In this document: in pieces, positions 51,902-60,141 of the stretch
Numbering within the stretch: position 1 is the first letter of the stretch
Layout of the letters: the number at the start of each line of letters is the position of its first letter
NCBI RefSeq assembly: GCF_000429085.1
Contig: NZ_AUBE01000013.1
Span: forward strand, 62,001 to 126,000
DNA from: Streptomyces flavidovirens DSM 40150
Lineage (GTDB): Bacteria > Actinomycetota > Actinomycetes > Streptomycetales > Streptomycetaceae
Direction of reading: 5' to 3'
DNA length: 64,000 nucleotides
The notes under the pieces: model-generated
Databases searched by the model: none
What the model saw: only the letters and a program-made list of their open reading frames with translations
Told to the model about the DNA's origin: nothing
Translations under genes and position numbers: made by a program

Positions 51902-51940
51902 GCGAAGGCGCCCTCCGTACTCACGGACGGGCGCTTTCGC
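51902..51940 (+). terminator. lepA terminator
   Basis: GCGAAGGCGCCCTCCGT (51902-51918) pairs with the segment 51923-51940 with one G·U and one bulge around an ACTC loop. Confidence 0.8.
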
Positions 51941-52045
51941 ATGTGAGGAAACTGTGGTGGAGGGCGCTTCCGTTCCGTTATGAAGCCGCGCGCCGCAGCC
52001 TCTTACGCCCCGGCCCCTCGCGCTTTACTCTGATCACCACTCGAA

Positions 52046-52062
52046 GGTTACTCGCCAGTTAA
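52046..52062. promoter_or_regulatory. Imperfect inverted repeat upstream of the acyl-CoA ligase gene
   Basis: GGTTACT-CGCC-AGTTAA is a near-palindrome (TTACT / AGTTAA arms) lying 43 bases upstream of the ligase start. It has the size and form of a TetR-type operator as found for fatty-acid genes, but I cannot assign a regulator. Confidence 0.3.
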
Positions 52063-52104
52063 ATACCAGCCAGTCGTGCAGCAGCCGCAGGCCCGGAGGA
52101 CGTC

Positions 52105-53994
52105 GTGAGCGACACACAGACCTTGATCGAGAACCGGCCGCCGTCGGTGGCGGCACTCTTCATTGAGCGCGTGGCCGCCACGCCCGATGCGGAGGCCTAC
52201 CGGTACCCCGTACCGGCCGCCTCCGGGCAGGGCGCCGACGCCTGGAAGTCGCTGAGCTGGGGACAGGCGGCCCAGCGCGTGTACGCCATCGCGGCCGGCC
52301 TGATCGACCTCGGTGTACAGCCGGAGGAGCGCGTCGCGCTCGCGTCCAACACGCGTGTCGAGTGGATCCTCGCGGACCTCGGCGTGATGTGCGCCGGCGC
52401 CGCCACAACGACGGTCTACCCCTCGACCAACGCCGAGGAGTCGGCGTACATCCTGGCCGACTCCGAGAGCCGGGTGCTGATCGCGGAGGACGCGTCGCAG
52501 CTCGCCAAGGCGCGCGAGCGGCGCGCCGACCTGCCGAACCTCGCTCACGTCGTCGTCATCGACGCCACGGGTGTCGAGCCGGCCGAGGACGACCCCGAGG
52601 GCTGGGTGCTCACGCTCGCCGACCTCGAAGCACGCGGCGCGGCGTACCTGGACAAGCACCCGCAAGCCGTGACCGAGCGGGTGGAGGCCATCACCGCCGA
52701 CCAGCTCGCGACGCTCATTTACACCTCGGGCACCACCGGGCGCCCCAAGGGCGTACGGCTGCCGCACGACTGCTGGTCGTACATGGCGAAGGCCACGGTG
52801 GCGACCGGTCTGATCAGCGCGACGGACGTGCAGTACCTCTGGCTGCCGCTCGCGCACGTCTTCGGCAAGGTGCTGACCTCCGGGCAGATCGAGGCCGGGC
52901 ACGTCACCGCCGTGGACGGCCGGGTCGACAAGATCATCGAGAACCTGCCGGTGGTCCAGCCGACCTACATGGCCGCCGTGCCCCGCATCTTCGAGAAGGT
53001 CTACAACGGCGTCGCGGCCAAGGCGCGGGCCGGCGGCGGCGCGAAGTACAAGATCTTCCAGTGGGCCGCCGAGGTAGCCCGCGAGTACGCCAAGGTCACA
53101 CAGGACAACTACCGCCGCACCGGCAACGCCTCCGCGCCCTTCGCGCTGACCGCCAAGCACAAGGTCGCCGACAAGCTCGTGTACGCGAAGATCCGCGAGG
53201 CGTTCGGCGGCCGGCTGCGTGCCTGCGTCTCCGGCTCGGCGGCGCTCGCCCCCGACATCGGCTTCTTCTTCTCCGGCGCCGGCATCCACATCCTGGAGGG
53301 GTACGGGCTCACCGAGTCCAGCGCCGCCTCCTTCGTGAACCCCGGCGAGGCGTACCGCACCGGCACGGTCGGCAAGCCGCTCCCCGGCACCGAGGTGCGC
53401 ATCGCGGACGACGGCGAGATCCTGCTGCGCGGCCCCGGCATCATGCAGGGCTACCACGGGCTGCCCGAGAAGACCGCCGAAGTGCTGGAGCCGGACGGCT
53501 GGTTGCACACCGGCGACATCGGTGAGCTGTCGGTGGACGGCTACCTGCGCATCACGGACCGCAAGAAGGACCTGATCAAGACGTCGGGCGGCAAGTACAT
53601 CGCACCGGCCGAGGTCGAGGGCCAGTTCAAGGCCGTGTGCCCGTTCGTCTCCAACATCCTGGTGCACGGCGCGGACCGTAACTTCTGCACCGCGCTGATC
53701 GCGCTCGACGAGCCGACGATCCTCGGCTGGGCCAAGGACAACGGGCTTGAGGGCAAGTCGTACGCCGAGGTCGTCGCGTCCAAGAAGACAGAGGAACTCA
53801 TCGAGGGCTATGTGAAGCGGCTCAACGAGGGGCTGCAGCGCTGGCAGACGATCAAGAAGTTCCGGCTGCTGCCACGCGACCTGGACATCGAGCACGGTGA
53901 GCTGACGCCGAGCCTCAAGCTCAAGCGGCCCGTCGTCGAGCGCGAGTACAAGCACCTCATCGAGGAGATGTACGCGGGATCACGCGAGGCGTAG
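52105..53994 (+). CDS. Long-chain fatty-acid-CoA ligase (AMP-forming)
   Basis: A 629-aa adenylate-forming enzyme of the FAA1/FadD15 type that activates long-chain fatty acids to acyl-CoA. Motifs: P-loop LIYTSGTTGRPKGVRLPH (about residue 207), GYGLTESSAAS, the hinge TGDIGELSVDGYLRITDRKKDLIKTSGGKYIAP, and a C-terminal KLKRPVVEREY lysine region. GTG 52105 has GGAGG 6-7 nt upstream. An imperfect palindrome at 52046 may be its operator. A terminator at 54006 ends it, so it is monocistronic. Confidence 0.94.
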   Translation: MSDTQTLIENRPPSVAALFIERVAATPDAEAYRYPVPAASGQGADAWKSLSWGQAAQRVYAIAAGLIDLGVQPEERVALASNTRVEWILADLGVMCAGAATTTVYPSTNAEESAYILADSESRVLIAEDASQLAKARERRADLPNLAHVVVIDATGVEPAEDDPEGWVLTLADLEARGAAYLDKHPQAVTERVEAITADQLATLIYTSGTTGRPKGVRLPHDCWSYMAKATVATGLISATDVQYLWLPLAHVFGKVLTSGQIEAGHVTAVDGRVDKIIENLPVVQPTYMAAVPRIFEKVYNGVAAKARAGGGAKYKIFQWAAEVAREYAKVTQDNYRRTGNASAPFALTAKHKVADKLVYAKIREAFGGRLRACVSGSAALAPDIGFFFSGAGIHILEGYGLTESSAASFVNPGEAYRTGTVGKPLPGTEVRIADDGEILLRGPGIMQGYHGLPEKTAEVLEPDGWLHTGDIGELSVDGYLRITDRKKDLIKTSGGKYIAPAEVEGQFKAVCPFVSNILVHGADRNFCTALIALDEPTILGWAKDNGLEGKSYAEVVASKKTEELIEGYVKRLNEGLQRWQTIKKFRLLPRDLDIEHGELTPSLKLKRPVVEREYKHLIEEMYAGSREA

Positions 53995-54005
53995 GAAGCG
54001 AGTTC

Positions 54006-54035
54006 GCGGGCGGGGCCTGAACCGGCTCCGCCCGC
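54006..54035 (+). terminator. Terminator after the acyl-CoA ligase gene
   Basis: GCGGGCGGGGCC (54006-54017) pairs with GGCTCCGCCCGC (54024-54035) with one G·U and a TGAACC loop, 11 bases after the stop. Confidence 0.85.
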
Positions 54036-54191
54036 ACGGCACTTCAGGCACTCCAGGCATCTCTGCCACCACCGGGCACTCCAGGACTCGTTACGACCAC
54101 TTCGGTGACTCCGCGCTTATGGGCGGCCTCCGTCTGTCACTCTGTTCCATGTCGCCGGCGGCGTAAGCAGAGACGGACGGGGAGCCGCACC

Positions 54192-56351
54192 ATGGGGTCC
54201 ATTCCGAGGCAGCGGAAGGCTACTTTCCGCTCAACTCACCTGCCGGGCGTGCTGCCTGACCCGCACTCGGCCGCGTGGACCAGCCTGCCCGGAAACCCTC
54301 TCGCGCCGGCCGCCGCACGGCGCTTCGTCCGGGCTGCGCTCGCCGAATGGACCGGGCTCGGGCTGCCGGGCGCCGACGGCTTCACCGACCGGGTCGCGGA
54401 CGACGCCGTAATCCTGGTCAACGAACTGGTGACCAACGCGGTCGTCCACGCGGGCACCAACGTCGAGCTGGTGTGCCACCTGGAGGAGGCCACGGAGGAC
54501 GACCCGGCCGCCCTCGTCGTCGAGGTCTCCGACCACCACCCCGCCCGCGTCGTACGCAACGAACCCGGCGGATCGGCCGCGGTCGGCGGCCACGAGTTCG
54601 GGCGCGGCCTGCACCTCGTCGCCGCCCTCTCCGCGTGCTGGGGCGTCACCTACCGCACCGGCCTCAAGACCGTCTGGGCCCGGATCGCGGTCGAAGGCGT
54701 ACTGCCGGCCGTGTCCCCGGGGCCGGCCGCCGACGCCGAGCAGGCGCTGCAGCGCGGGCTGCGCGCCGCCGAGATCCTCGCGCCCGTGCCCCGGCGGAGC
54801 GCGCGCGAGTACGACAGCGACTGGATCAACCGGGGCGCGCTGTCCTTCCTCGCCGAGGCGTCGGACCTGCTGACGGGCCAGTTCGACGAGGACATGATCG
54901 CGGCGCTCGCCGCGCAGTTGCTGGTGCCGAGGCTGGCGGACTGGTGCGCGGTGTGGCTGGAGGAGGAAGGTGCGGCGCCGCGCCTCGCCCGCGTCTGGCA
55001 CCAGCGCGAGTCCAGCGTCGAGGAACTGGGCAGGCACCTGGAGAAGGAGCCGCCGCCCACACTGCCGGAGTCCGCGCGCGGCGGCCCCGTGCCGGTGCGG
55101 TGGCCGGGCGTGGCGGGTCCCGAGGGGGCTGACGGCCTCGACGGTACGGACTCTGCCGAGGGCATCAGCGACATGGGCGGTATGGGTGGCATCGACGGTA
55201 CCGACGCCCCTCACGTCACCGCTGGCCCTGACGTCACTGATGGCACTGACCGCACCGAAGGTACCGACGGCACCGATAGCGCCGCCGGCCCCGACGGCAG
55301 CGAAGGCCCCGACGGCACCGGCAGCCCCGACGGCGCCGACCGCACCGCCGGTGCCGCGGTCGCCTACCGGCTGATCGCGGGCGGGCGCGGGCTCGGGACG
55401 CTGATGCTGGGGCGGGCGGCGCTGACGCGGTTCCCCGACGAAGTCACCGGCCTGGTCGAGGACTTCGTACGCCGCGTCGCGCTGGCCGTAGCCGCCGCCC
55501 GCCAGTACACCCGGCAGGCAAACATCAGCCACGTCCTCCAGCGGGCTCTGCTGCCGGGCCAGATGGCCGAGATCCCGGGCGTCGCGAAGGCCCTCGTGTA
55601 CGAACCGCGCGGGCAGGGCGTCGCGGGCGGCGACTTCTACGACGTCTTCCCCGGCGCGCCCGGCAGCTGGTCCTTCTCGCTCGGTGACGTCCAGGGCAAC
55701 GGACCCGAGGCGGCGGTCGTCACCGGTCTCGTCCGGCCGTGGCTGCGGCTGCTCGCGCGCGAGGGCCGGGCGGTCGGCGAGGTCCTGGGCCGGCTCAACG
55801 GGCTGCTGCTCGACGACGCGGTGGAAGCGGCGGAGGCGACGGCCAGGATGGCGGTGGTGTCGGCGGGGGCTTCGGGAGCGCCTGGCGCTCCGGTGGGCCC
55901 GCTCGCCCTGCGGGACGCGGCGCCGCAGCCCCGCTTCCTCTCGCTCCTGTACGGCGAACTCGTGCCGCTCCCGCCCGAGGAGGGCGGCGGGGTGCGCTGC
56001 ACGCTCGCCTGCGCGGGCCATCCGCTGCCTCTCCTCCTGCGGCCCGACGGCAGCGTACGTCCGGCCGCCGGCTCCCAGATGCTGCTGGGCGTCCTCGACG
56101 ACGTGACGTACGAGAGCGAGACCTTCGTCCTCCAGGCGGGCGACACCCTGCTGTGCGTCACGGACGGCGTGACCGAGCGGCGCTCGGGGCGGCGCATGTT
56201 CGACGACGCCGACGGGCTCACGGCGGCGCTCGGGCGGTGCGTGGGGCTGAGCGCGCAGGGGGTCGCCGAACGGATCATGCGCGAGGTGCACGACTTCTCG
56301 CCGACGCCCCCCGACGACGACCTGGCGCTGCTTGTCCTCCAGGCGATCTGA
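54192..56351 (+). CDS. SpoIIE-family serine phosphatase with N-terminal RsbW-like kinase domain
   Basis: A 719-aa signalling protein. The N-terminal domain (about 35-165) is a GHKL anti-sigma-kinase-like ATPase (VILVNELVTNAVVHAGTNVEL N-box and FGRGLHLVAAL G-box). A GAF-like region (about 210-440) follows, interrupted at about 305-390 by a Gly/Asp/Thr-rich low-complexity insert made of repeated DGTD/DGT units. The C-terminal PP2C/SpoIIE phosphatase (about 450-719) shows GGDFYDVF, SLGDVQGNGPEAA, LLCVTDGVTERR and DDDLALLVLQ. Such proteins set the phosphorylation state of anti-anti-sigma factors; the partner is not nearby. ATG 54192 has GGGGAG 8 nt upstream. Confidence 0.9.
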   Translation: MGSIPRQRKATFRSTHLPGVLPDPHSAAWTSLPGNPLAPAAARRFVRAALAEWTGLGLPGADGFTDRVADDAVILVNELVTNAVVHAGTNVELVCHLEEATEDDPAALVVEVSDHHPARVVRNEPGGSAAVGGHEFGRGLHLVAALSACWGVTYRTGLKTVWARIAVEGVLPAVSPGPAADAEQALQRGLRAAEILAPVPRRSAREYDSDWINRGALSFLAEASDLLTGQFDEDMIAALAAQLLVPRLADWCAVWLEEEGAAPRLARVWHQRESSVEELGRHLEKEPPPTLPESARGGPVPVRWPGVAGPEGADGLDGTDSAEGISDMGGMGGIDGTDAPHVTAGPDVTDGTDRTEGTDGTDSAAGPDGSEGPDGTGSPDGADRTAGAAVAYRLIAGGRGLGTLMLGRAALTRFPDEVTGLVEDFVRRVALAVAAARQYTRQANISHVLQRALLPGQMAEIPGVAKALVYEPRGQGVAGGDFYDVFPGAPGSWSFSLGDVQGNGPEAAVVTGLVRPWLRLLAREGRAVGEVLGRLNGLLLDDAVEAAEATARMAVVSAGASGAPGAPVGPLALRDAAPQPRFLSLLYGELVPLPPEEGGGVRCTLACAGHPLPLLLRPDGSVRPAAGSQMLLGVLDDVTYESETFVLQAGDTLLCVTDGVTERRSGRRMFDDADGLTAALGRCVGLSAQGVAERIMREVHDFSPTPPDDDLALLVLQAI

Positions 56352-56382
56352 GCGATCCGACCGGAGCTGTGACAATAGGTCT

Positions 56383-57615
56383 ATGCCTTCAGTACTGCCC
56401 GACGGTGAGCCCATGCCCCACGACGGGGCGCTGCCCGCGCATGCCCTGGCCGGCGCGGCGGAGCGGCCGCTCGGCTTCTACCTGCACGTTCCGTACTGCG
56501 CGACGCGCTGCGGCTACTGCGACTTCAACACCTACACGGCGACCGAGCTGCGCGGCTCGGGCGGTGCGCTGGCCTCGCGCGACAACTACGCGGACACGCT
56601 CATGGAGGAGATCCGCCTGGCCCGCAAGGTCCTCGGCGACGACCCCCGCCCGGTACGGACGGTCTTCGTGGGCGGCGGTACGCCGACGCTGCTGGCGGCG
56701 GCTGATCTCGTACGGATGCTGGGGGCGATCCGGGACGAGTTCGGGATCGCGGACGACGCGGAGGTCACGACCGAGGCGAATCCGGAGTCGGTGAATCCGG
56801 CGTATTTGGAGGAGCTGCGGGCCGGGGGATTCAACCGGGTGTCGTTCGGGATGCAGAGCGCGAAGCAGCACGTGCTGAAGATCCTGGACCGTACGCACAC
56901 GCCCGGGCGGCCGGAGGCGTGCGTCGCGGAGGCGCGGGCGGCGGGCTTCGAGCACGTAAACCTCGACTTGATCTACGGCACGCCGGGGGAGTCCGACGCG
57001 GACTGGCAGGCGTCGCTGGACGCGGCGATCGGGGCCGGCCCCGACCACGTGAGCGCCTATGCCCTGATCGTGGAGGAGGGGACGCAACTGGCGCGGCGGA
57101 TCCGGCGGGGCGAGGTGCCGATGACGGACGACGACGTGCACGCCGACCGGTACCTGATGACGGAGTCCGCGCTGTCGGCGGCGGGTTTCGAGTGGTACGA
57201 GGTGTCGAACTGGGCGACTTCGGACGCGGCGCGGTGCCTGCACAACGAGCTGTACTGGCGCGGGGCGGACTGGTGGGGCGCGGGTCCCGGTGCCCACAGC
57301 CACGTGGGCGGGGTCCGGTGGTGGAACGTCAAGCATCCGGGTGCGTACGCGCAGGCGCTGGGGGACGGGCGCTCGCCCGGGGCCGGGCGCGAGGTGCTCC
57401 CGGCGGAGGACCGGCGCGTGGAGCGCATCCTGCTGGAGCTGCGGCTCGCGGACGGCTGCCCGCTGTCGCTGCTGGCCCCCGCGGGCCGGGCGGCGGCGGA
57501 GCGTGCGCTGGCGGACGGTCTGCTGGCGGGCGAGCCGTTCGCCGCCGGGCGGGCGGTTCTGACGCTGCGGGGGCGGCTGCTGGCGGACGCGGTGGTCCGG
57601 GACCTGGTGGATTGA
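56383..57615 (+). CDS. hemW: Radical-SAM haem chaperone HemW (HemN-like)
   Basis: A 410-aa protein of the HemW type. The radical-SAM cluster motif is YCATRCGYCDF near residue 40 (CxxxCxxC). Downstream blocks are FVGGGTPTLL, TTEANPESV, FNRVSFGMQS and DLIYGTPGES, with the HemW C-terminal domain. Such proteins bind and deliver haem and are often annotated as coproporphyrinogen III oxidase; the family is normally distinguished from true HemN by the lack of the extra N-terminal cysteine arrangement. ATG 56383 starts the cytosolic protein; the frame is open upstream only into the preceding gene. In many bacteria the gene lies near lepA and hrcA, as here. Confidence 0.93.
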   Translation: MPSVLPDGEPMPHDGALPAHALAGAAERPLGFYLHVPYCATRCGYCDFNTYTATELRGSGGALASRDNYADTLMEEIRLARKVLGDDPRPVRTVFVGGGTPTLLAAADLVRMLGAIRDEFGIADDAEVTTEANPESVNPAYLEELRAGGFNRVSFGMQSAKQHVLKILDRTHTPGRPEACVAEARAAGFEHVNLDLIYGTPGESDADWQASLDAAIGAGPDHVSAYALIVEEGTQLARRIRRGEVPMTDDDVHADRYLMTESALSAAGFEWYEVSNWATSDAARCLHNELYWRGADWWGAGPGAHSHVGGVRWWNVKHPGAYAQALGDGRSPGAGREVLPAEDRRVERILLELRLADGCPLSLLAPAGRAAAERALADGLLAGEPFAAGRAVLTLRGRLLADAVVRDLVD

Positions 57616-57714
57616 TCACTCGGGCAGGTGAATGGCAGCGGAAAGAGGACGCGGTCCCTAACCTGGTTCGTAGGCTGCCGCTAAAAGTACGCGGCGGATG
57701 TGGAGGCCACGGAG

Positions 57715-58293
57715 ATGACCGCTGTGGACGAGTACGGGATGGCTAAGTTCTTCGAGGAGTTCGAGCCTCCGGAGGGCGCCAAAGCCGAGCTTCTCCGGGG
57801 GGAAATCGTGATGATGGCAAGCCCTGATCTGGTGCACAACTTGATCGTTGCGGATGTGCAGGACCAGATCCCGCGCACGCGGTGGTCCCGCCTCCAGACA
57901 CAGGACGTCGACATCCTCGGCGAGGCCAGCGAGCCGGTACCGGATCTGGTGGTCCTGCCGCGCGACGCCGTCCCTGACGCGGGCCGACTGCTGCCGTGCC
58001 GGTTGGTCACGATGGTTTGCGAGGTCGTCTCCAAGACCAGTGTTGCCCGCGACTACGACGTCAAGCGGTCGATCTATGCCGCCGGCAAGGTGCCCGCCTA
58101 CCTCATCGTCGACCCGATCATGGGGCAGTGCGTCCTGCTGACCAGGCCTGTGGGGGAGGGGGAGGGCGCCGACTACCAGGTGCAGCAGGTGACGAAGTTC
58201 GGCGAGCCGGTGCCGTTGGACGTGCTGGGACTTGAACTGGACACCAGCGAGTTCGGCACCTTCCCCGGTGTCAGGCCTCACCGCTGGCCGTAA
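57715..58293 (+). CDS. Uma2-family PD-(D/E)XK endonuclease-like protein
   Basis: A 192-aa protein of the Uma2 (DUF820) family, restriction-endonuclease fold of unknown target. Visible: AELLRGEIVMMASPDLVHN, PDLVVLPRDA, the acidic strand LVTMVCEVVSKTSVARDYDVKRSIYA and YLIVDPIMG, i.e. the PD...E..K catalytic arrangement. ATG 57715 has GGAGG 8 nt upstream and is preferred over GTG 57700. Base composition is somewhat lower in GC than the neighbours, and Uma2 genes are scattered in streptomycetes, so acquisition is possible. It overlaps the end of the convergent DUF3097 gene by 23 nt. Confidence 0.85.
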   Translation: MTAVDEYGMAKFFEEFEPPEGAKAELLRGEIVMMASPDLVHNLIVADVQDQIPRTRWSRLQTQDVDILGEASEPVPDLVVLPRDAVPDAGRLLPCRLVTMVCEVVSKTSVARDYDVKRSIYAAGKVPAYLIVDPIMGQCVLLTRPVGEGEGADYQVQQVTKFGEPVPLDVLGLELDTSEFGTFPGVRPHRWP

Positions 58294-59101
58294 CGAAGTC
58301 GATCAGCTCCTCCACCCGCCCCAGCAGCGCCGGCTCCAGGTCCTTGTACGAGCGGACCGATCCCAGGATCGTTTGCCACGCCGCGCCCGTGTTCTCCGGC
58401 CAGCCGAGCGCCCGGCACACGCCCGTCTTCCAGTCCTGGCCATGCGGCACCCTCGGCCAGGCGCGGATACCCACCGCGGACGGCTTCACCGCTTCCCATA
58501 CGTCGATGTACGGGTGGCCGACGACCAGCACGCTCGCGTCCGTGACCTGTGCGGCGATGCGGGACTCCTTCGAGCCCGGGACCAGGTGGTCGACCAGGAC
58601 GCCCAGGCGCGCGTCCGGGGCCGGGGCGAAGTCCGCGACGATCGACGGGAGGTCGTCGATGCCCTCCAGGTATTCGACGACCACGCCCTCGATACGGAGG
58701 TCGTCGCCCCACACCCGCTCGACCAGTTCCGCGTCGTGGCGCCCCTCGACGTAAATCCGCCCGGCCCGCGCGACCCGCGCCCGCGCCCCCGGCACGGCCA
58801 CCGAGCCCGACGCCGTACGGGCGGGACGCGGCGCCGGGGCGGAAGACGGCCGTACGAGCGTGACGACGCGGCCCTCCAGGAGGAAGCCGCGCGGCTCCAT
58901 CGGGAACACCCGCTGCTTGCCGAAGCGGTCCTCCAGGGTCACGACCGGCCCCTGCGCCGTCTTCTCGCACCGGATCACCGCACCGCAGAAACCGGTGGTG
59001 ACCTCCTCCACGACCAGATCGGTCTCGGCGGGAACTTCGGGAACGGGGGCGGTCTTCTTCCAGGGCGGGGTGAGATCGGGCCCGTACTGTCGGCTGCGCA
59101 T
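58271..59101 (-). CDS. DUF3097 family protein
   Basis: A 276-aa actinobacterial protein of the DUF3097 family, function unknown. It begins MRSRQYGPDLTPPWKKTAPVPEV; the centre contains RIYVEGRHDAELVERVWGDDLRIEG and VVVEYLEGIDDL, and then LGVLVDHLVPGSKESRIA and VLVVGHPYIDVWEAVKP. The VEGxxDAEL strand and later DHLVPGSKE are reminiscent of TOPRIM-like metal sites, so a nucleic-acid role is possible but not shown. ATG 59101 follows TATCGT (minus strand) by 7 nt. The four 15-bp tandem repeats at 59128-59187 lie directly upstream of its promoter. Confidence 0.88.
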   Translation of the reverse strand: MRSRQYGPDLTPPWKKTAPVPEVPAETDLVVEEVTTGFCGAVIRCEKTAQGPVVTLEDRFGKQRVFPMEPRGFLLEGRVVTLVRPSSAPAPRPARTASGSVAVPGARARVARAGRIYVEGRHDAELVERVWGDDLRIEGVVVEYLEGIDDLPSIVADFAPAPDARLGVLVDHLVPGSKESRIAAQVTDASVLVVGHPYIDVWEAVKPSAVGIRAWPRVPHGQDWKTGVCRALGWPENTGAAWQTILGSVRSYKDLEPALLGRVEELIDFVTASGEA

Positions 59102-59127
59102 TCGGCTGACGATAGTCCGGTGCGCCG

Positions 59128-59187
59128 CGTCACACGACGCTTCGTCACACGACGCTTCGTCACACGACGCTCCGTCGCACGGCGCTA
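59128..59187. repeat. Four 15-bp tandem repeats
   Basis: Units CGTCACACGACGCTT at 59128-59142 and 59143-59157, a third at 59158-59172 with one change, and a fourth at 59173-59187 with three changes. They occupy most of the 101-bp gap between two minus-strand genes, upstream of the DUF3097 gene. Confidence 0.9.
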
Positions 59188-59202
59188 CTCAAGCGAGCCT
59201 TC

Positions 59203-59931
59203 TCACACGTCGAACCGCGCCGCCAGAGCGTCCCGCTGCGCCCGGACGTACGCTGCGTCCACCACCGCCCCGTGCCCCGGCACGTACGCCGCGTTCTCGC
59301 CGCCCAGCGCCAGCAGCCGGTCCAGGGCCGCCGGCCAGCCGGACGGGTGGGCGTCCGGGCCGGCCTGGGGGGTGCCCGACTCCTCCACCAGGTCGCCGCA
59401 GAAGACGACCTCGGGGCTGCCCGGCACCAGCACCGCCAGGTCGTGGCCACTGTGGCCGGGGCCGACGTTCGCGAGCAGCACCTGGCGGCCGCCGCCCAGG
59501 TCCAGCGTCCACTCGCCGCACACCAGGTGGTGCGGCGCGACCAGCACGTCCGCCGCCTCCTCCGCCGCGCCCCGCTCCACCCCGTGCCGCACCGCGTCGT
59601 CCCGCAGCGCGTCGCGGTCCCGCCGCAGCACGGTGTCGATGCCGACCGCCCCGTAGACCTCGGTGCCCGCGAACGCCGCCGTACCCATCACGTGATCGAA
59701 ATGGGGGTGGGTGAGGGCGATGTGCGTCACTCTCCGGCCGGGGCCGAGGAGGCGCTGCGCCTGCGTCCGCAGCTCCGCTCCCTCGCGCAGCGTCGCCCCC
59801 GTGTCGATCATCAGCGCCCTGCCGTCGCCCCCCGCCACCAGGCCCACCGTCGCGTCCCAGACCGGCATACGACGCCGCCCCACCCCCGGTGCGAGCCGCT
59901 CCCAGCCTGCCTCTTCCCAACTGACGTTCAT
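59203..59931 (-). CDS. Metallo-beta-lactamase-fold hydrolase
   Basis: A 242-aa MBL-fold protein with the dinuclear metal site: THPHFDHVMG (HxHxDH, about residue 75), GHSGHD (second His), FCGDLVEESG (bridging Asp) and VPGHGAVVD (last His). It belongs to the glyoxalase II/SoxH-like group; substrate unknown. ATG 59931 is 6 nt downstream of TAGCGT on the minus strand, suggesting a leaderless transcript. It is divergent from hrcA; the CIRCE element lies in the shared upstream gap. Confidence 0.9.
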   Translation of the reverse strand: MNVSWEEAGWERLAPGVGRRRMPVWDATVGLVAGGDGRALMIDTGATLREGAELRTQAQRLLGPGRRVTHIALTHPHFDHVMGTAAFAGTEVYGAVGIDTVLRRDRDALRDDAVRHGVERGAAEEAADVLVAPHHLVCGEWTLDLGGGRQVLLANVGPGHSGHDLAVLVPGSPEVVFCGDLVEESGTPQAGPDAHPSGWPAALDRLLALGGENAAYVPGHGAVVDAAYVRAQRDALAARFDV

Positions 59932-60019
59932 ACCGCGACGCTAGTCCCATCCGCCGCGCTCCCGCCCGCTGAACAGGGCCGTCGCGCGGCGACTGGTGCG
60001 ACAACGTGACCGGCCGCCC

Positions 60020-60050
60020 TTGCTAGTGGCGTACCCGCCCGCCGTACACT
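60020..60050 (+). promoter_or_regulatory. Promoter of hrcA-dnaJ
   Basis: TTGCTA (60020-60025) and TACACT (60045-60050) with 19-bp spacing lie just upstream of the CIRCE operator, so HrcA bound there would cover the transcription start. Confidence 0.5.
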
Positions 60051-60063
60051 GGGCCGGGGACTG

Positions 60064-60090
60064 CTGGCACTCCCCCGCGGTGAGTGCCAG
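60064..60090 (+). promoter_or_regulatory. CIRCE operator (HrcA binding site)
   Basis: CTGGCACTC-N9-GAGTGCCAG, a perfect 9-bp inverted repeat that matches the CIRCE consensus TTAGCACTC-N9-GAGTGCTAA in its core. It lies 52 bases before hrcA, giving autoregulated heat-shock control of hrcA-dnaJ. An additional half site GAGTGCC follows at 60094-60100. Confidence 0.95.
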
Positions 60091-60141
60091 GGCGAGTGCC
60101 GGGCAGAAGCCGGAAGACCGACCAGCTGGAGGTGGTGCGCG

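Noticed and set aside
58271..58293. Frameshift or truncation where the Uma2 and DUF3097 genes overlap
   Set aside because: Both proteins have full family length. A 23-nt convergent overlap is sufficient explanation.
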